In this document: positions 43,251 through 57,685 of the stretch, in pieces
Position numbering within the stretch: position 1 is the stretch's first letter
Layout: every line of letters starts with the position of its first letter
Assembly: GCA_020002185.1 (NCBI GenBank)
Contig: CM034533.1
Span: 54,358,870-54,422,869 of the forward strand
Length of the DNA stretch: 64,000 nucleotides
Reading direction: 5' to 3'
DNA from: Paraescarpia echinospica
Taxonomy: Eukaryota > Annelida > Polychaeta > Sabellida > Siboglinidae
The notes under the pieces: generated by a model
Told to the model about the DNA's origin: nothing
The model's database searches: none
The model's input: only the letters and a program-made list of their open reading frames with translations
Made by a program: the position numbers and the translations under genes

Positions 43251-44884
43251 ATATTCGTGTAAGCCGCGTGCAGCCGGAAGTTGACATCTTTCTATGTTGC
43301 TAAGCCTAGTTTGGTGCCAGCTTGTAACATAGTTTGAAGCCCTTCTTGTAATGTAGAGGAATGTCTGTTGAATACTTGTTGGTGAATAATGGGTACTCAG
43401 CATTGAATATTACCATCATGCTGTTGCCCTCTGACGTCAGTATACCTTTGCCGTTGAAATCGGGAATACTTGCCGGGTTGCAGCAGAACCTGGATGATAA
43501 ATTCACAGGTTAATCCTACGTGTGTTAAATGTACAAAAGCTAGTAGTTTTTAACAAATAATACTTAAGCAAGGAATCACCGGAGTTATTATGATTCTAAA
43601 GCAATACGTAGCGCAGTAAATATTTGTAAATGAACAAAACACTGTTTCTCTTGTGAATGAAGCTAACTACCTAGGTATTAATCTGTCTGACTTTATCTCA
43701 ATCATTCAGTAGACCAGATCAGCCTCATTCACGCTGTGTGTAGTGGTTTGTGTCGACCAAATCCAAATTACCAAAAATGGACTTGGACTAATGTTGAATT
43801 CAGATAGTCAAACAGTTATGTACCAAGCCAACAAGAAAGTAATTTCATCTTCCCGGTGTTCCATGAAACCACATGTATATTATAGCATTTCGTATTAGCA
43901 TACATTTTACTTTTACGGTGTCAACGTTTGTGTATCCGATGCCACAACGTTGTGAAATTCATATGTGTTTGAGCTTGTGATACATTGCTCACATGCGTAG
44001 TTGAAATGACGCAACGAGTTGTTAACACCAATACAGTTTCTAAGCTTACCATTCGTTTATACCACTTCGCTAATCGCTCATGTTGAACTTATAATCAAGC
44101 TTTGGCATAGTCAAAACAAGTAATTCTACCATTGGTACGTAATTGAATTAAAATGTTTGTTTTCCGTGTTGTCAACCTCCGCGGATGCGTGTGCACTGCA
44201 ATTTGTAACTCGACACCAGCCATCGAAGTGTACCAATGATTGGTAAGGTTAGCAATGCCATTGTTGTTCAGGACATTTCAGCTGTGCACGTGAGAAACTT
44301 AGAATAGTTTCAAGAATAAACCGGTGTTATTGTGTTTGTAGCAAACGTATCTACATACATACTCTGTCCAGAATTACACGCAACTGAAATTGAGATATAT
44401 CTTGACAAACATTATGAGCTTGTCAAAGTGAAATAAAGGTCGCATTACACGACAAATTTTACAATAATAATTGAGCTCGTGTACTGGATAACATGTGGCA
44501 GTATACGTATGTTTCGAAATACGATAGCACGTCTTGATGAGTTACACACACCGAGTGGTCGCTCACCTTGGTCCGCGGAGTGCCAAGTCTTTCTTGTACT
44601 TGATCTCGATCCACTGATAGCTCGAGGGACCGTGGTAATTGCAATAGGTGCTGAACCTAGGCCCGGCAAACCGAACCTCGATCTTCCGTCCTCAGCTTAC
44701 CTACAAAACAGCGGGGATTACAACCCAAACCGACACTTTCAACAGTATCGTTCCCAAGTAAATTCATACGCGGCTCTGAATACTGGAGGCTGGCAGCCAG
44801 GCTAGCACTCAATATGGAGACATTCTTTTGCGCCTAAATCTGCAGAAACCAAGCTCAGAGGCGCATCAATACAAAAGGGTTAGT

Positions 44885-45340
44885 TAATATCAGAATCGAT
44901 AAGCCATGTTAAAGTCGTCAACAGATGGATCGGTACGCCAGGGAGCTGATGTGGATACGCAAGGTAATAAAGGTCAGTTTTTAAATGACGGCAAAATTGT
45001 ATAATATTGAGGGAGCTAATTCCAGAGAATTGGTGCAGCAACACAAAATGCCCTAATTTCAATATTAGCATTGACTCTAGGAACAAAAAGTAAATCAAAA
45101 CTAGTTGATCGAACCTGGATAGGCTTTTTATAGGAGTAAGCAATGAATGTAAATATGCTGGTTGCCTACATGAAAGTGCCTGATAGGTAATTGTAGAGAT
45201 TAAAAAAATAATACGATACCGTACAGGAAGCCAGTCCAAGGACTTCAGAAAAGGCACTGAGTGAGAAAACCGCGGAGACCGAGTCACAACCCTAGCTAAG
45301 CAATTGTGTACCCATTGTAACAGTGATATCCTGAAGCAAT
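44885..45340 (-). mobile_element. L2-like LINE 3' fragment in astacin copy C
   Basis: Minus-strand frame with VHNCLARVVTRSPRFSHSVPF, LDWLPVRYR and YQALSCRQPAYLHSLL, then a region matching GTRAFSV-type ends in decayed form. It lies between exons 9 and 10; its 5' part also occurs at 113..225 in copy A. Confidence 0.75.
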
Positions 45341-46249
45341 ATTGTGAAAATGGTAATTTCAATATTCAAGCCTACTAGTAACAAGTAAACATATCTGGAA
45401 ACGTGACATATCGTTCGTACGCCTGTGTTTGGAACCAGACGAAGAGAGTTGTTCTAGTTTGAGTTGCGATTCAAAAGAGAACAAACCATCGCTAGCGGAG
45501 ATGGATTTTGTTAGCGAATGTGTGCCTATTACCTCCTATGTCCTACTCCTGACAGCTTTTCTTCTGGCGGCTGGTGGCAGACGGAGACAGGTCACCCTAC
45601 TGTAATTTGGAGAAAGACTGTGAACAAATACACGAAAGCACGTAGTCTGACATCACCAGGTGAGTCACTGTCTGACAGACAGCACCAGTGGCTTTCTCTT
45701 GCCTCGTGCGCCTCCTACGGTAGGAAGTGGGATGAATGAGTGACAGGATTAAGTAAGTTTAACTGCAATCGACAATGGTCGATACACAATAATCGCAAAT
45801 GTTCGTCTGCCTGGACTCGAAGACTGATCCGTACCTTCAGGAGCCAATTGCACTTGTCTCCGTGTCTGTACGCGCCCTTGCCATCAGCCTGGTTGTAGTT
45901 GCGGCTCCATTCGCAACTTTCCCTGGTTGAGCGCACGTTGATGATGCCAGAACAGAGATGAATACACGTAACAAGGAGGATTTATTTACAAGTAATGTTG
46001 CAGGATTCTTATGCGTTCTATAATTTTGAGGATAACAAATTGGGTTGCAAACGCTTGCGTGCGTGATTTTGTAGGTATGCAAATGCACGCGTGCGTGCAT
46101 GTATGCGCGCGAGTGATGCGAACGTTTTACTTGTGCATTACGTGTACTACTTATAAAATAAAAACGGCTTTGCTTCCGCAGTGTGTTAAGCATTCCTTGA
46201 GCAGTCCTTGCAAACTCTTGTTTATGCCTACTGGTAGCTTACACAAATT

Positions 46250-46266
46250 GAATATCTATCTATCTA

Positions 46267-46303
<37 letters not shown>
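46250..46303. repeat. (TATC)n/(TA)n microsatellite, copy C
   Basis: Counterpart of 1180..1245. Confidence 0.95.
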
Positions 46304-46306
<3 letters not shown>

Positions 46307-48343
46307 AAGTATTTTGTACATGTAAGTGATATTTAAACATAAATTAGTTAAAGGAAAATGACCTATGCATCTAAATAGTTAATAAATCTAACCATCAGCA
46401 ATAAAAATCAGGACTATTATGTAAATAGTTTACTAGAGTAACCTTGTTGATGACACCGCAGTTAATTTATACGGACAGCGCATTTGTAATAGAAAAACAT
46501 GACGTCACGTATTACTATTCATTCTAATTCGGAAACCCATATGTGAGCCGGCGTATTGGTATACAAGTCGAGCAAAACGAGCATTATTTGCGTCGTAACG
46601 GCTTCACAACGCGGTTCTTATTTGCCAATCATCGGTGACATATCCCAATATGTCGGCCGTTGAGAACATCAGATTCTGGTTTGATGCTGTTGATTGTAGT
46701 TGGAAATGGTTAGTTTGTACTAATTCATTTAGATGTATATATGTCAACATGATTGTCTTTTTAAATGGTATAGATATTCTCATAATCAGGCAAAATTGTC
46801 AAACTACTTCGGAAAATTCGTTTTGTAATTATGAATCGGACTTTCGCAACTTCATATTTAACAAGAAGACCGACTGACTGCGCAATAAAACCTAACTATA
46901 CCTCCATTGGCTGGCGCTGGTTTGCGGCATCGTGCTCTGCCGAAACCTTCCGGACACTTGCACTTGGAGCAGTCGTTCGGATCACGGTAGCCGCGGTTGT
47001 AGCAGCGAATAAAGGGTCTCATACCGGCACACTTGTCTGCGGCGAAACGGCCGTACTTTAGATATGACAATGACAATTTCAGACAAAGCGAAGTAGCAGA
47101 CGAGGAGATGGAAGAATAAGAATTTATATTTCTGTATTATACTTGTAGCCAGAGTATAATTACGAACAGGGAATAATGCGGCTTCGATACGCAATGTCTC
47201 CTGTGCATCTATGATAAGAGTGTATTATATCCACAGACAGAATGCATGTTTGCAAGTAAAGTGGGACGCAAGGAAATATGACGTTCAGTAGCGACTGACC
47301 TTTGCAGTAGGCCAGATTGGCGAGTTTGGAGTCAAAGAAGGAGAGACCGACTCGCTGCCCCATCGTCTGCAGGTATAGAGGATTGATCGGCTCAAGGGCA
47401 TGAAGTCTTCCAATGCTAAATTCCTGCACATTAATTAAGATACGTTTTATGAAGTAACATTATTCTTTGTTTTAATGGTTAGCATCGATATTTCATACTT
47501 AATTATTTTATTCGATTATATCCATTTCGAGATTACGTGCGCCATTTGTCACTGAATGAACAAAATTAGTGTTTATTGCTACAATAAAGGCATTGTTTGG
47601 ATGTTGAATCCGAATTTTCTCTTCAATACATACCTTTGCAGTAGAGTGCATCACCGATCCGAGGTCGTAAGGAACATTCATTGTGTCGATCAATATCGAG
47701 TTAAGTTTCTCGTAGTTGCTTTTGTTCCACCAATAGATGTACGACATGTTCACTGTGACGTAGTTATCGCGGTCAGGACGCACGTGCTCGTGCTCGTGCC
47801 AGAAGCCAATCGCGTGGCCGATTTCATGGACGGGGAGCCAGAGCTGCACATTCTAATTGGATGATGTCTTTGAGACGAATTGAGACAAACACTCAAACAC
47901 ATACTTGTAGTAATAATTTAATTTGATGGAGAGCCGGATTTTGATAAAGTCATGGTGAATTTCGGCTGTGAGTTTAATCAATGAATTAATTATTTAACTA
48001 ACTATATAATTTGACAATTCATCGGCCGTGAAATATATCCAAACCACATAAAAAGGCTCTATCTAATTAACCAAAGTATGTTAAGTGATATAAACATATT
48101 TCTATACATTCAATGCTCCATATTACATGAAACAAAGCAAAAACACACGCACCCATTTTGTGCACCAGCGACTCCTGAGATTTATCTGTTGAGGGAAGCC
48201 AATCGATTTCGGCACTCGACCGACGAAGGAGGAGCACCTACAAACAACACAAATAACACTATGTGGTCTCGCGTCTTGCTTTTCCACACGTGGTTACACC
48301 TTTAAATTAGTACATTAGTAGTTAATAGGTTGAACAGCATTTA

Positions 48344-48494
48344 TGAGTGGGGTTTGGAGGAGGAAGGAGTAATTTCCACACACAATAGAACACCAACTAT
48401 CCGCTAAGAGCGCTACACTGGACGTGGTGTCATAGAGGAAGTCACACATCCGGAAATGACGCAATTTCATCCTTTCTCCTCCAAACTCCAACCT
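48344..48494. mobile_element. Harbinger-like MITE, 151 bp, in astacin copy C
   Basis: Same element at the same intron position as in copy A, same length, flanked by TTA at 48341..48343 and 48495..48497. It shows the insertion came before the A/C duplication. Confidence 0.7.
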
Positions 48495-49997
48495 TTAATA
48501 TTGTTGAATAATTGGTGGCGCAAAGGCATTCTCACTGACATTATGGCTTCCAAGCAAACGATGGGAAAACATAATCCAGACATGATGTTTTTCTCACTCG
48601 AATCACACTAAGCTCTGAAGAATAATTTGAGGTTATACTGCTCACTTTCTTTGCACAAATGGGGGAGGTTGGCTGCGGATGTTTGCTATGAGTTTGTCAT
48701 ATTTAAATCCATTTATTTTTAGAAAACGCATAAACTCAGCAACCAAATGGTGGCAAATGTGTTAAGATTTCATTAGAAAATAAAACATAGTTGTCATGGT
48801 ACTGAATTTATTGCTAGGTCATGTTCAATGTCACCCGTACGACACGACCGCACTGAGAGACCACGTACGAATCGGCTTGTGATGTAAACAGAATATGTTG
48901 TTCGGTGACATTTGCGTTGGTGTCGACTTGTTTGAATTTGATGCACGTTTCTCTCTCCCAATGTTTTATCGCGGCCTCTACCATCAGCTTATCATCCGCA
49001 TCTAAAATATAATAACATGAGTGAACCCGCGTGGCGTACTAGTGACTACGAAACTCTCAACAAATGTTGAACATACTCGGTGTGTGAGAGAGATGTGTTC
49101 ACTGGTAACATTGCACAATGCCAATAAACAAATTACGATTAAATAATAATGAACAATGCTTTCTTTCCATATATGAAAATACAAACAATATAATATGATA
49201 TAGTAAAACCTAGCGATTGACCTATATCGCTACTTTAAAATCCAAACTGGGTGCCACACATCAGCGGTTCTTAACCGTTTTGAGCTGCGACCCAAATGCT
49301 GATCGCTGAACTTACTTGGCTATCCATACCTTCAAATATTTGTGATGAGTGATAAAATAACTAATATCTTAAATGTATTTGCTCACCAAATCAAGTCTGT
49401 GCACTGGTTTATCGACGTAGAAAGGAGAGGATTTCATTTGCAGATCGAATTCAAAGTTGACGGTGTGTGTCCCGAAGATAGTACGGTTTTGATTAAGTTT
49501 AAAGGACATTCCGCTTATTCGCTTCACACTTGTGATAACAATCCAAAAGATAATATCATTTGCCTCTAGAATATATTACTATTTTAATTTATGTTATTAT
49601 TTTAAATAAGACGTAGTTTTCACTTACTGTGTGTTCCGTCGTATTTGTAGATTATTGGCATCGACCACTTGCGTGTCGGCAATACGTTAAAATTCAGCAA
49701 CTTTCGCTTGTGTCGACGCTTGTGCATTTCTACACACTCTTTGGCCTGTTCAAGTGTCGCCAGCGAGCCATACAAGAAGATGTCCATTTCTTCCTTATCT
49801 GTCTTTGTTACCTACAAAAACGTGCCGTGAGACGTTACTTCTGAAGAAACACCCCAAGTTCGGCTTCTCTTTGGCACCCGCAGATGCAATGTGTCATAAC
49901 ACGTGACGGTGTCACGACCATTGCTTTATTTTTACAGTGTTTAACAAGATATGCCAATATTGCCATCCACAGCGAAAACTCAAGAAGGCATGTCGAC

Positions 49998-50409
<412 letters not shown>

Positions 50410-50418
50410 CGTTTAGTA

Positions 50419-51658
50419 TAGGATTCGGCTAACTGCGGCCCGCGAAGTTATTTCATGCGGCCCGCGAACTAAACGCGAGATTGCATACAATGCGGCCCGC
50501 GGGATGACAACAAGCATGATGCCCCGTCCGTTATAAAAAAAACAACCAAGTGAGTTGTTTGTTTCATTGATGGGAAAGGTTCCACACGAATTAGGTGCCT
50601 CTGCAACACCCTTCAGGACCTCTATATGCATCATCCCCATGGAAGCCTGTGTTGCAGATCAACGAATATCCAGAACTATGCATGTGCGATTTTTCATTTC
50701 CTGTCGACATCACGGCGCATCTCAATCTGCTGAGTGTCCAACTCAAGGCACGAAAATCAAAGAACTCTTCCATTTAGTTTCTTCCAGTTCGTTTCCGCTT
50801 TCCTGATCAAGTTGCTATTGTGGGAGACAACTGCAGAACGTCAACTGCGTGCATTTCTCAACACCCCTGCAAAACGAACTACATGGAAAGGCCGAACACG
50901 TGCTTATCGTTCGTTGGGCTGCTGAAACGGGAGTTGCCCATCGTTGTACAAAATGTATCAGACCTCTAATTTTCTCGTATTTAAACCCGTTCCACGTTGG
51001 AGTCGTCGATGACCAGAAACTGCGTAGATGAAGTTCACCGAATGCCTCTATGACACTCAAAGCGACATTCAACAAGATGTCGCCTGTAGAATTCTACGAC
51101 ACACACTTGCCGATGGCACAGTTTCTTAAACTGATCAAATACGCCTAGTTAATTGATTGCTTGTCTCTTTGGGACTAGGCATGGGTATAAACAAGAATAG
51201 GGTCTATCCGATGAGAAATTTCGGGAAATGCAAAGCAGCTAACTGGCGGACACTCGTCAGAGGAATACGTCTGCAGCTAGGAATGGGTTACGTCGTGGCG
51301 AAGCAACAAAACCAGACGACACACTTATCAAAATGTCAGTTGCATACCAACGATTCATACCATGAATGAAGCGTATTTTTTTTAACACCCTATTACTCAA
51401 AATTAAACCTTGATAATTGATAACAATAATTCATTATTTAATGGTATAGGGCTTACACTGCCAAAATGAGTTCAATTTAAACAATACTATCTAGAATGTT
51501 TATAAATTATATATGTAACATAATAATTCTTAACTATGTCAGATTATACGAAGATTAGACAAAAGATAAAAACATATTCATAAATAAACGTGTGGCCCGC
51601 TTACCTGTAGTCCAACACACTTATTTGACCCCAATTCAAAAAAAGTTGCCGACCCTTG
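50419..51658 (+). mobile_element. hAT-like transposon remnant in intron 2 of astacin copy C
   Basis: Orthologous to the copy in gene A, with the same GTTTAGTA duplication (50411..50418 and 51659..51666), the same end sequences and the same out-of-frame transposase pieces (CDFSFPVDIT, SAFLIKLLLWE). Small indels distinguish the two, for example loss of a GC-rich block at the left end. Confidence 0.75.
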
Positions 51659-52242
51659 GTTTAGTACATTTTATTTCACTAGATTAACTAAATAAATGTA
51701 TTATTCTTACTCCTCGATGTTTTTCTTTGTTATAAACACTTGCCGCAGGTTCTTCTTAGACACTTAGGCTATCATCATTGTTCCCGTGCCATGTGTGTAG
51801 ACATTTGCGTATGTCATAATAATTTTGTATCTTACCTTGCGTCCTTTATTTCGCAGCATCATAACCTTGCAGTGTTTGACTAGAGCAAGTGTCTCCTCAT
51901 AGACCACCTTGTTGAGGCCTTGCCTCGCCAGCCAGTCGTCTCGACTCTCGTGTCCTGGCGGCGTCCACAGAGAACCGGAGCCCTGTTGCATCCATCGATC
52001 GTTCACACTTTTTGCTATGATGGAGCCCTGAGGAGAGGAAAAGGCATCTCCGTCAGTGTTGCATGTATGGTGCTGACATTTTGAGTACACCCTCATGGGC
52101 TCATTGAGAAGGTTCGTAATTTGATAAATGTTCGAAATATGAACGGGCGGTGGGGATCTCACGGGGGTCACAATTTCAAAACAATGTTGCCGCAGGCAAC
52201 TGCTTTTTCCCTGGCAATGCCGGGTAGCTCGGATACTAGGGT

Positions 52243-52243
52243 C

Positions 52244-52274
<31 letters not shown>

Positions 52275-52366
52275 CTCTCTCTCTCCCTCTCTCGATATAT
52301 ATATATATACAATAGATATATATATATATATATATATACAATATATATATATATATATATATTATA
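52243..52366. repeat. (CT)n and (TA)n microsatellite, copy C
   Basis: Counterpart of 7654..7796, with a shorter CT part and a longer TA part, ending beside the damaged exon-1 donor. Confidence 0.96.
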
Positions 52367-54330
52367 CATGCGATATGTGTACGATGTCCAGCGATGAGGG
52401 TCGTCAATATTAAAGGGGAAATGAAATGATTGAACAACCACAGCCCAAACATAAGAACATACCATTTACAGGACAAGTCACCATGATTTGACAAGTACAG
52501 CGTCACGGTATATTTTAAATAATTTTTCAAACGTAGCTACTATCGGCACAGGGCGCCGCCATCATGCTCCAGGAGCGTGTGGTTGTACATCCGGTTTGAT
52601 TGGCGAGACGTCTCCCAAAGCTATATACAGCAATTCGATAGGCGACGCAGCATAGCTCTCAGAAAAACCGACGAAACGCATACAAACACATAGAAACAGA
52701 ACAATTTATTGCACTGCGTGGCTACTGGATATACTATAAATGTCAGTAAGCAACTTTTCACATACTTCCACAGAAGGGTTCCAACAGAAAAACACAAGTT
52801 ATAGATGATGAATTTGACGTGTTCGCCGGCGGCAAGATTGGCAAAAGTCTGCGGTAGTCACTTTCGAACGCCGATTGCAAGCCTAAATACGAAAGTGACG
52901 AGCATAAAAAGACATTGGACGTCAAAACATAATTCTTGGTTAAAGCCACAGGTCCATCTCCAGTCAATTTGTTTACATATAACTATGCACCGATGAAGTA
53001 AAATTAAGCGAAATCGACCTGGAAGCTCGACATCATTGCCTTATTTGGAGGGTGAAGCGGCGCGTAGGAAATGACAAGCCGAAACCAGCTTGTTGTTGCC
53101 AAGGTGACTCGGCACTCACGAGTTCCGTTAGGTATCATTACGACTACTATATAGTCCCACAGTTCTATTTCAAAGTCTGCATATATACAAATATGACGTA
53201 TGCGAAACTGAAATGTAATAAGAAATGTGAATGTAATAAAGTACAAATACGTGTGAATACTATGATATAATTGGGAATAATGAGTGCTTGTAATCCGCCG
53301 ATTTAGTTTACAGCAATTTCTGCCGGCGTGTTGCTATGTCGGAATACCGCAACGTCTACATCTACGAGTCTATGTTATCGACTTAGTTGCTGGTGGGGAA
53401 AATAACCTTTTAAAATAATTACAAAAATAAATGTCAGCTACCGTAGCCAGTATAACGTTTTGCGAAATAATGTCGTCATATATTAGTCAACAATAGTCAC
53501 AGTCCGGACCAAGCCCTGTCAATCATGTATTGTAGGCATTGCCATTGGAATTATTAAATAAGTGACATTACAAGTATTTAAATCCTTAAAAATATATGTT
53601 TACGATACAGTCAATAGCATACAACAAAACACTATAGTCATATCTGATATAATTAGTTATTGGCATAGTAAGTAGGTTCACATCAGTCAAGTAAAGTTAA
53701 TCACCATGTAGGCCTAATACTAATTTATGTGTCTCAAATATTGGCTTGTAACAATGGACCCCGAATTGATGCTCCAGCTTTGAGGCGACAGTTTAGCAAG
53801 CATGCTATCATACCAAGTTTTTTCTGATATAGATTGCATGACTGCAAACACCAATGTATGCTTTTAATAACAAGGACATTGTATTTAATTTATTGACTTT
53901 TGAATGTAAGCCTAACAAGGAAAAAAGGAAATAACGTCACAAGAAAAAGCCACAAAGATTAATAAATATATATTTTGTATTTACAAAGTTCAAATGTTAA
54001 ACACATTTGAGTGCACATGCATTTTAATCATGAAAATTAAAGATAACACACATATATCCACTAAAAAGAAAACGTTGAAAAAGTCATTTATAAATCGCAG
54101 TATCCAAACAACCATAGGACCTAATACTGAGCACAAGCTTCGAAGGTCGAAGGATCCAGCGAAGGATTCAGCACGCGAGATGACATTGTCCCTCATGGTA
54201 ATACAAATGTCACTTGTAGTGCTGCCATGCCATCAACTTGTAGTGTCAAAACATAAAGGAAGCCGGTGGTCATGTCGCCAGTGCGACACTTTGTCGATGC
54301 AGTAGTTAATACAGACAATAGTGTTTTCCA

Positions 54331-56574
54331 TTGAACATTCATCATGACCATGGGTATGCAAAGTTGCCATCGCAGTCCAGCATGCTTTCTCCGACTGACC
54401 CTGACCATGGCAGTTCTGTCACTGTAGACGACCCTTCGGATGTCCCAGTCTCACTATCACCATCTTCAGACGATTCTGTCTGCAACAGTGAGAAGAGAAA
54501 CATTGAAACGAGTGATGCAGAATATGTTGTAGCAGGTGACAGCGATATCACTAATGATGACTCAAGCGGTTCTTACACTAATGAGAAAGAGAGAAAGTTT
54601 GCCATTTGTGAGAAAAACATAATCTTACTTTTCTGCACCTGCTAAAACACCAAACTGCAATAAACTACTTAGCCTAGCATCACAGTGACTGCATTTGCAG
54701 TGGTTGTGACCACAGAATGTGTTGATGGCCACTCATTCATGTGGCACTCGCAACCCAAGATTGGTAACATTTATGAGAGTAACTTGTTGACACCAAGCGT
54801 CCTCTTCCTGACTGGACATTCATTCACTGTGTACAATTTGGTCAACATAATGAACCTATGCACCTTGTCATCCCGCCAGTGCTACAACATACAGCGGGCA
54901 TACATACTGCCAGAGATAGAGGACATGTGGACATGCCATTCAGAGGCCATCATGTCAGCTCTGGTCAGAAAAAGCATGGTCGCATCAGGCGATGCAAGAT
55001 ATGACATTCCAGGACACAACATTTGGCATTTACTTCATCATGGACACTGACAGCCAACTCATCATTGCTCAAGAAACGTTTTCGGGTCACAGAGGTCAAG
55101 AACAGTTACTGGATGGAAGTGGAGGGCTTGAAACGCTGCTTAGACAACCTGACTGAACTTGGGGTGAAGATTATCACACTTGCCACTGACAGACATCCCA
55201 GCATTAGAAAGACTTTGTTAGAGGACTACCAAGAAATAAAGGTTGTTGTCTGCCCAGAAAGTTGAGGTTGTCCCTTCGATAGGCGCAATTGCCAACCACC
55301 TGTTGTATTGCACATCAGCTTGTGATGGTGATCCCCGCTTGATGAAGGAAATGTGGATCTCGCTCCTCCATCACATCAGGAATTCCCATTCATGGACAGC
55401 GGTGCAGAGTTGTACCAGTAGTGCAGTCATGCAACGTATACACAACAAGCAGTAAAAACAACACCATGACTCATTGAAGGTACAGAAGCCTTCACTGTCC
55501 AAAAGGCTATACTGGACTGTTGCCTACTGTATGGTATAGAGAGCGTTACGAAGTGCGTTAACACTGGTGAACTGGAGAGCTTACACGCCCTCTTCCTCAA
55601 ATATGCACTCAACTTCAGCCGTCAAGGCATCATAGCCCGACTCCACTTGGCCACCATTGACCAAAACACAAATACAAGGTAAGGCTTGTGATATCATTCA
55701 TCAATAGTGTTGACATTTTATGTTACAAAATAATGTATCAGTTGCTTGACAAAGCTGCACACTTTAGAAATCCAGTAGTGCATTAGGAAATAAACTGAAA
55801 TGGCTGAAAATACCTGCCTGTACTCAATAGCAAAACAATGTTAGGAATAGTTTCGAAAATACAATCTCACTGCACAAGAGTATGCATGCAAACAACAGAT
55901 AAAATAATTATAATTGAGGACATCTGTTTACTGTTACTTGAATTGTTTAATTATATATAAATCGAATTGGAATGGTATGATTTGGAATTGCGTATTGAAA
56001 TATAAACTTATGCATATATAATATAATAAATATAAACATCATTATATATAAATTATATATATATATGATTCAATAATAAATATATGAATGTATTGTGGAA
56101 TTCCTTGGAAGTTGAAATTGAAAATGATGGCAGAATTAGGAACCGATTAAAAAATGACATTAGCCGTTTGATTTCAAGAGAGAGAGCATACAAAAAAGCT
56201 GTTTGGTTTACTGTGTGCATGTTACAGCTATAGCCAGCTATTCTTCAGATATTTCTATTGTTATACTGATTTTATATTTATCATTTGTTCAATCAGCGGG
56301 TGAAAACAGCAGACAACAAGCTAAGGTATCAGCTGCAGTATTCAAAGTCTGCTGAGTATGTAGTGAAGAAAGTGATGGCGTCAAAGGACTACAGCTTCCG
56401 AGGAGAAATTCTAGAGGGCATTGCAGCTAGATGCACGAGAGACCCAAAGCTGTGAAGTATGCTCCAAGTTGCGACATCGAGTAAGGAGGTAACTCTAGCA
56501 GAGCATGCAGGCATCGAAAAACCAGCAAAAGAGGAGGCTGTGGCAAAGCAAAGAACCCGCTTTAAGGAAAACTA
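54331..56574 (+). pseudogene. Decayed Kolobok-like transposase
   Basis: Pieces in shifting frames resemble a large family of animal transposase-like proteins. In order: an acidic Ser-rich N-terminal stretch (54331..54645); a conserved block with WHSQPKIGNIYESN and a GDARYDIPGHN motif (54685..55030), comparable to the G-D-x-R-x-D-x-P-G-H signature; FGIYFIMDTDSQ in another frame; then EVKNSYWMEVEGLKRC and ATDRHPSIRK (55090..55240); then IGAIANHLLYC (55275..55330) and a segment ending near 55678. A GT..AG intron of 618 bp (55679..56296) separates the final exon, which ends near 56574. At least two frameshifts occur near 55020-55080, and the segment expected after the DRH motif (about 55245) is deleted. 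Family placement is from remembered motifs; the TTAA target supports it. The copy cannot encode an active enzyme. Confidence 0.65.
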
Positions 56575-57685
56575 GTTGAATCCGTATCAATTCGGTTTAG
56601 TGCCACCAAATTGATACGACATCCAATTTCAAATGACAATGGATTTATATGCTTAAATAACATTGTTTGAACTTCACTGGCAGAAATAGAGAAACGTTTT
56701 AGGCAAAGTGGATTCTCACTACTGTAAAGGACCTCCTAAAGTAAGGAACATCCACTTGAAAGCTTGTATCCTAGTTGTGGTATGCAATGTGTTTTATTAG
56801 ACACTATTCGATGTAGGGAACTTTGGGTATATGTAATTTACTGGAATAGTTTAACCAAGTCCAAACATGTTACTTATAGTGAGTTTTTTGCAACAGACCA
56901 CCATTTCTCAAACATCACACTGTGTGCTACAAACTAATGAAGCAGCAAAGGATTTAGCTATACGTTTTTTTTTTTATATATTCATACTTCATTGTTAGTA
57001 TTACATTTGACATTATCACAAAACAACATCTCAAAAAGTACTTAATAATAAAAAGAACACTTATAGAGTGCCATAAATCTAAATGAATCCATTTGGAGGC
57101 ACTTGATAGATTTTGAAACTAGTCCTACAAGCTTTGAATCTGTATCTTGAATAATAAGTACTTGTTTTCTTGACAGATGCCCCTAGTGTTGAAAGTTGAA
57201 ACCCACAAATATGTAAAACTGGAACTGTAATGGCATATTTTGTATGTATTAATTTTGTTATCACAATATTTGATCATAATGGTGGCCCGTATCATCAATA
57301 AACATGTTACTTATTGATGTACTATATGTGCACAGGACTGGCACAGACCCAAATTGTAATACAGTTAGATTAAAATGTGTCACAGTGTGAAGTGAATCAA
57401 CTGAAAGAAACATTGAAAACTGGTGTGTGAATTTGAATAATGCATTGGCACAGTCTGCCATGTAGTCTTATTTATTTGTGAATTGTTTCTCTATATGAAT
57501 AAACTGTTGATATATTTAATGTTGGCTTCAGTATTACAAATCGAATTATGAACAGGGACATGCAAGACACTACATATCACATTGTTGTTAAAAAAATGGG
57601 ATAAGAAGGCACCGAGTAATTCATTCTACCTTTTGGTCAATCTAATCTTACTTGTCCAGGGTTTTTATTTTCACTGTACACTCAC

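Noticed and set aside
52780..53000. THAP domain at the transposase N-terminus (KVCGSHF near 52850)
   Set aside because: The rest of the C2CH and W/P pattern is missing in any frame I could read.
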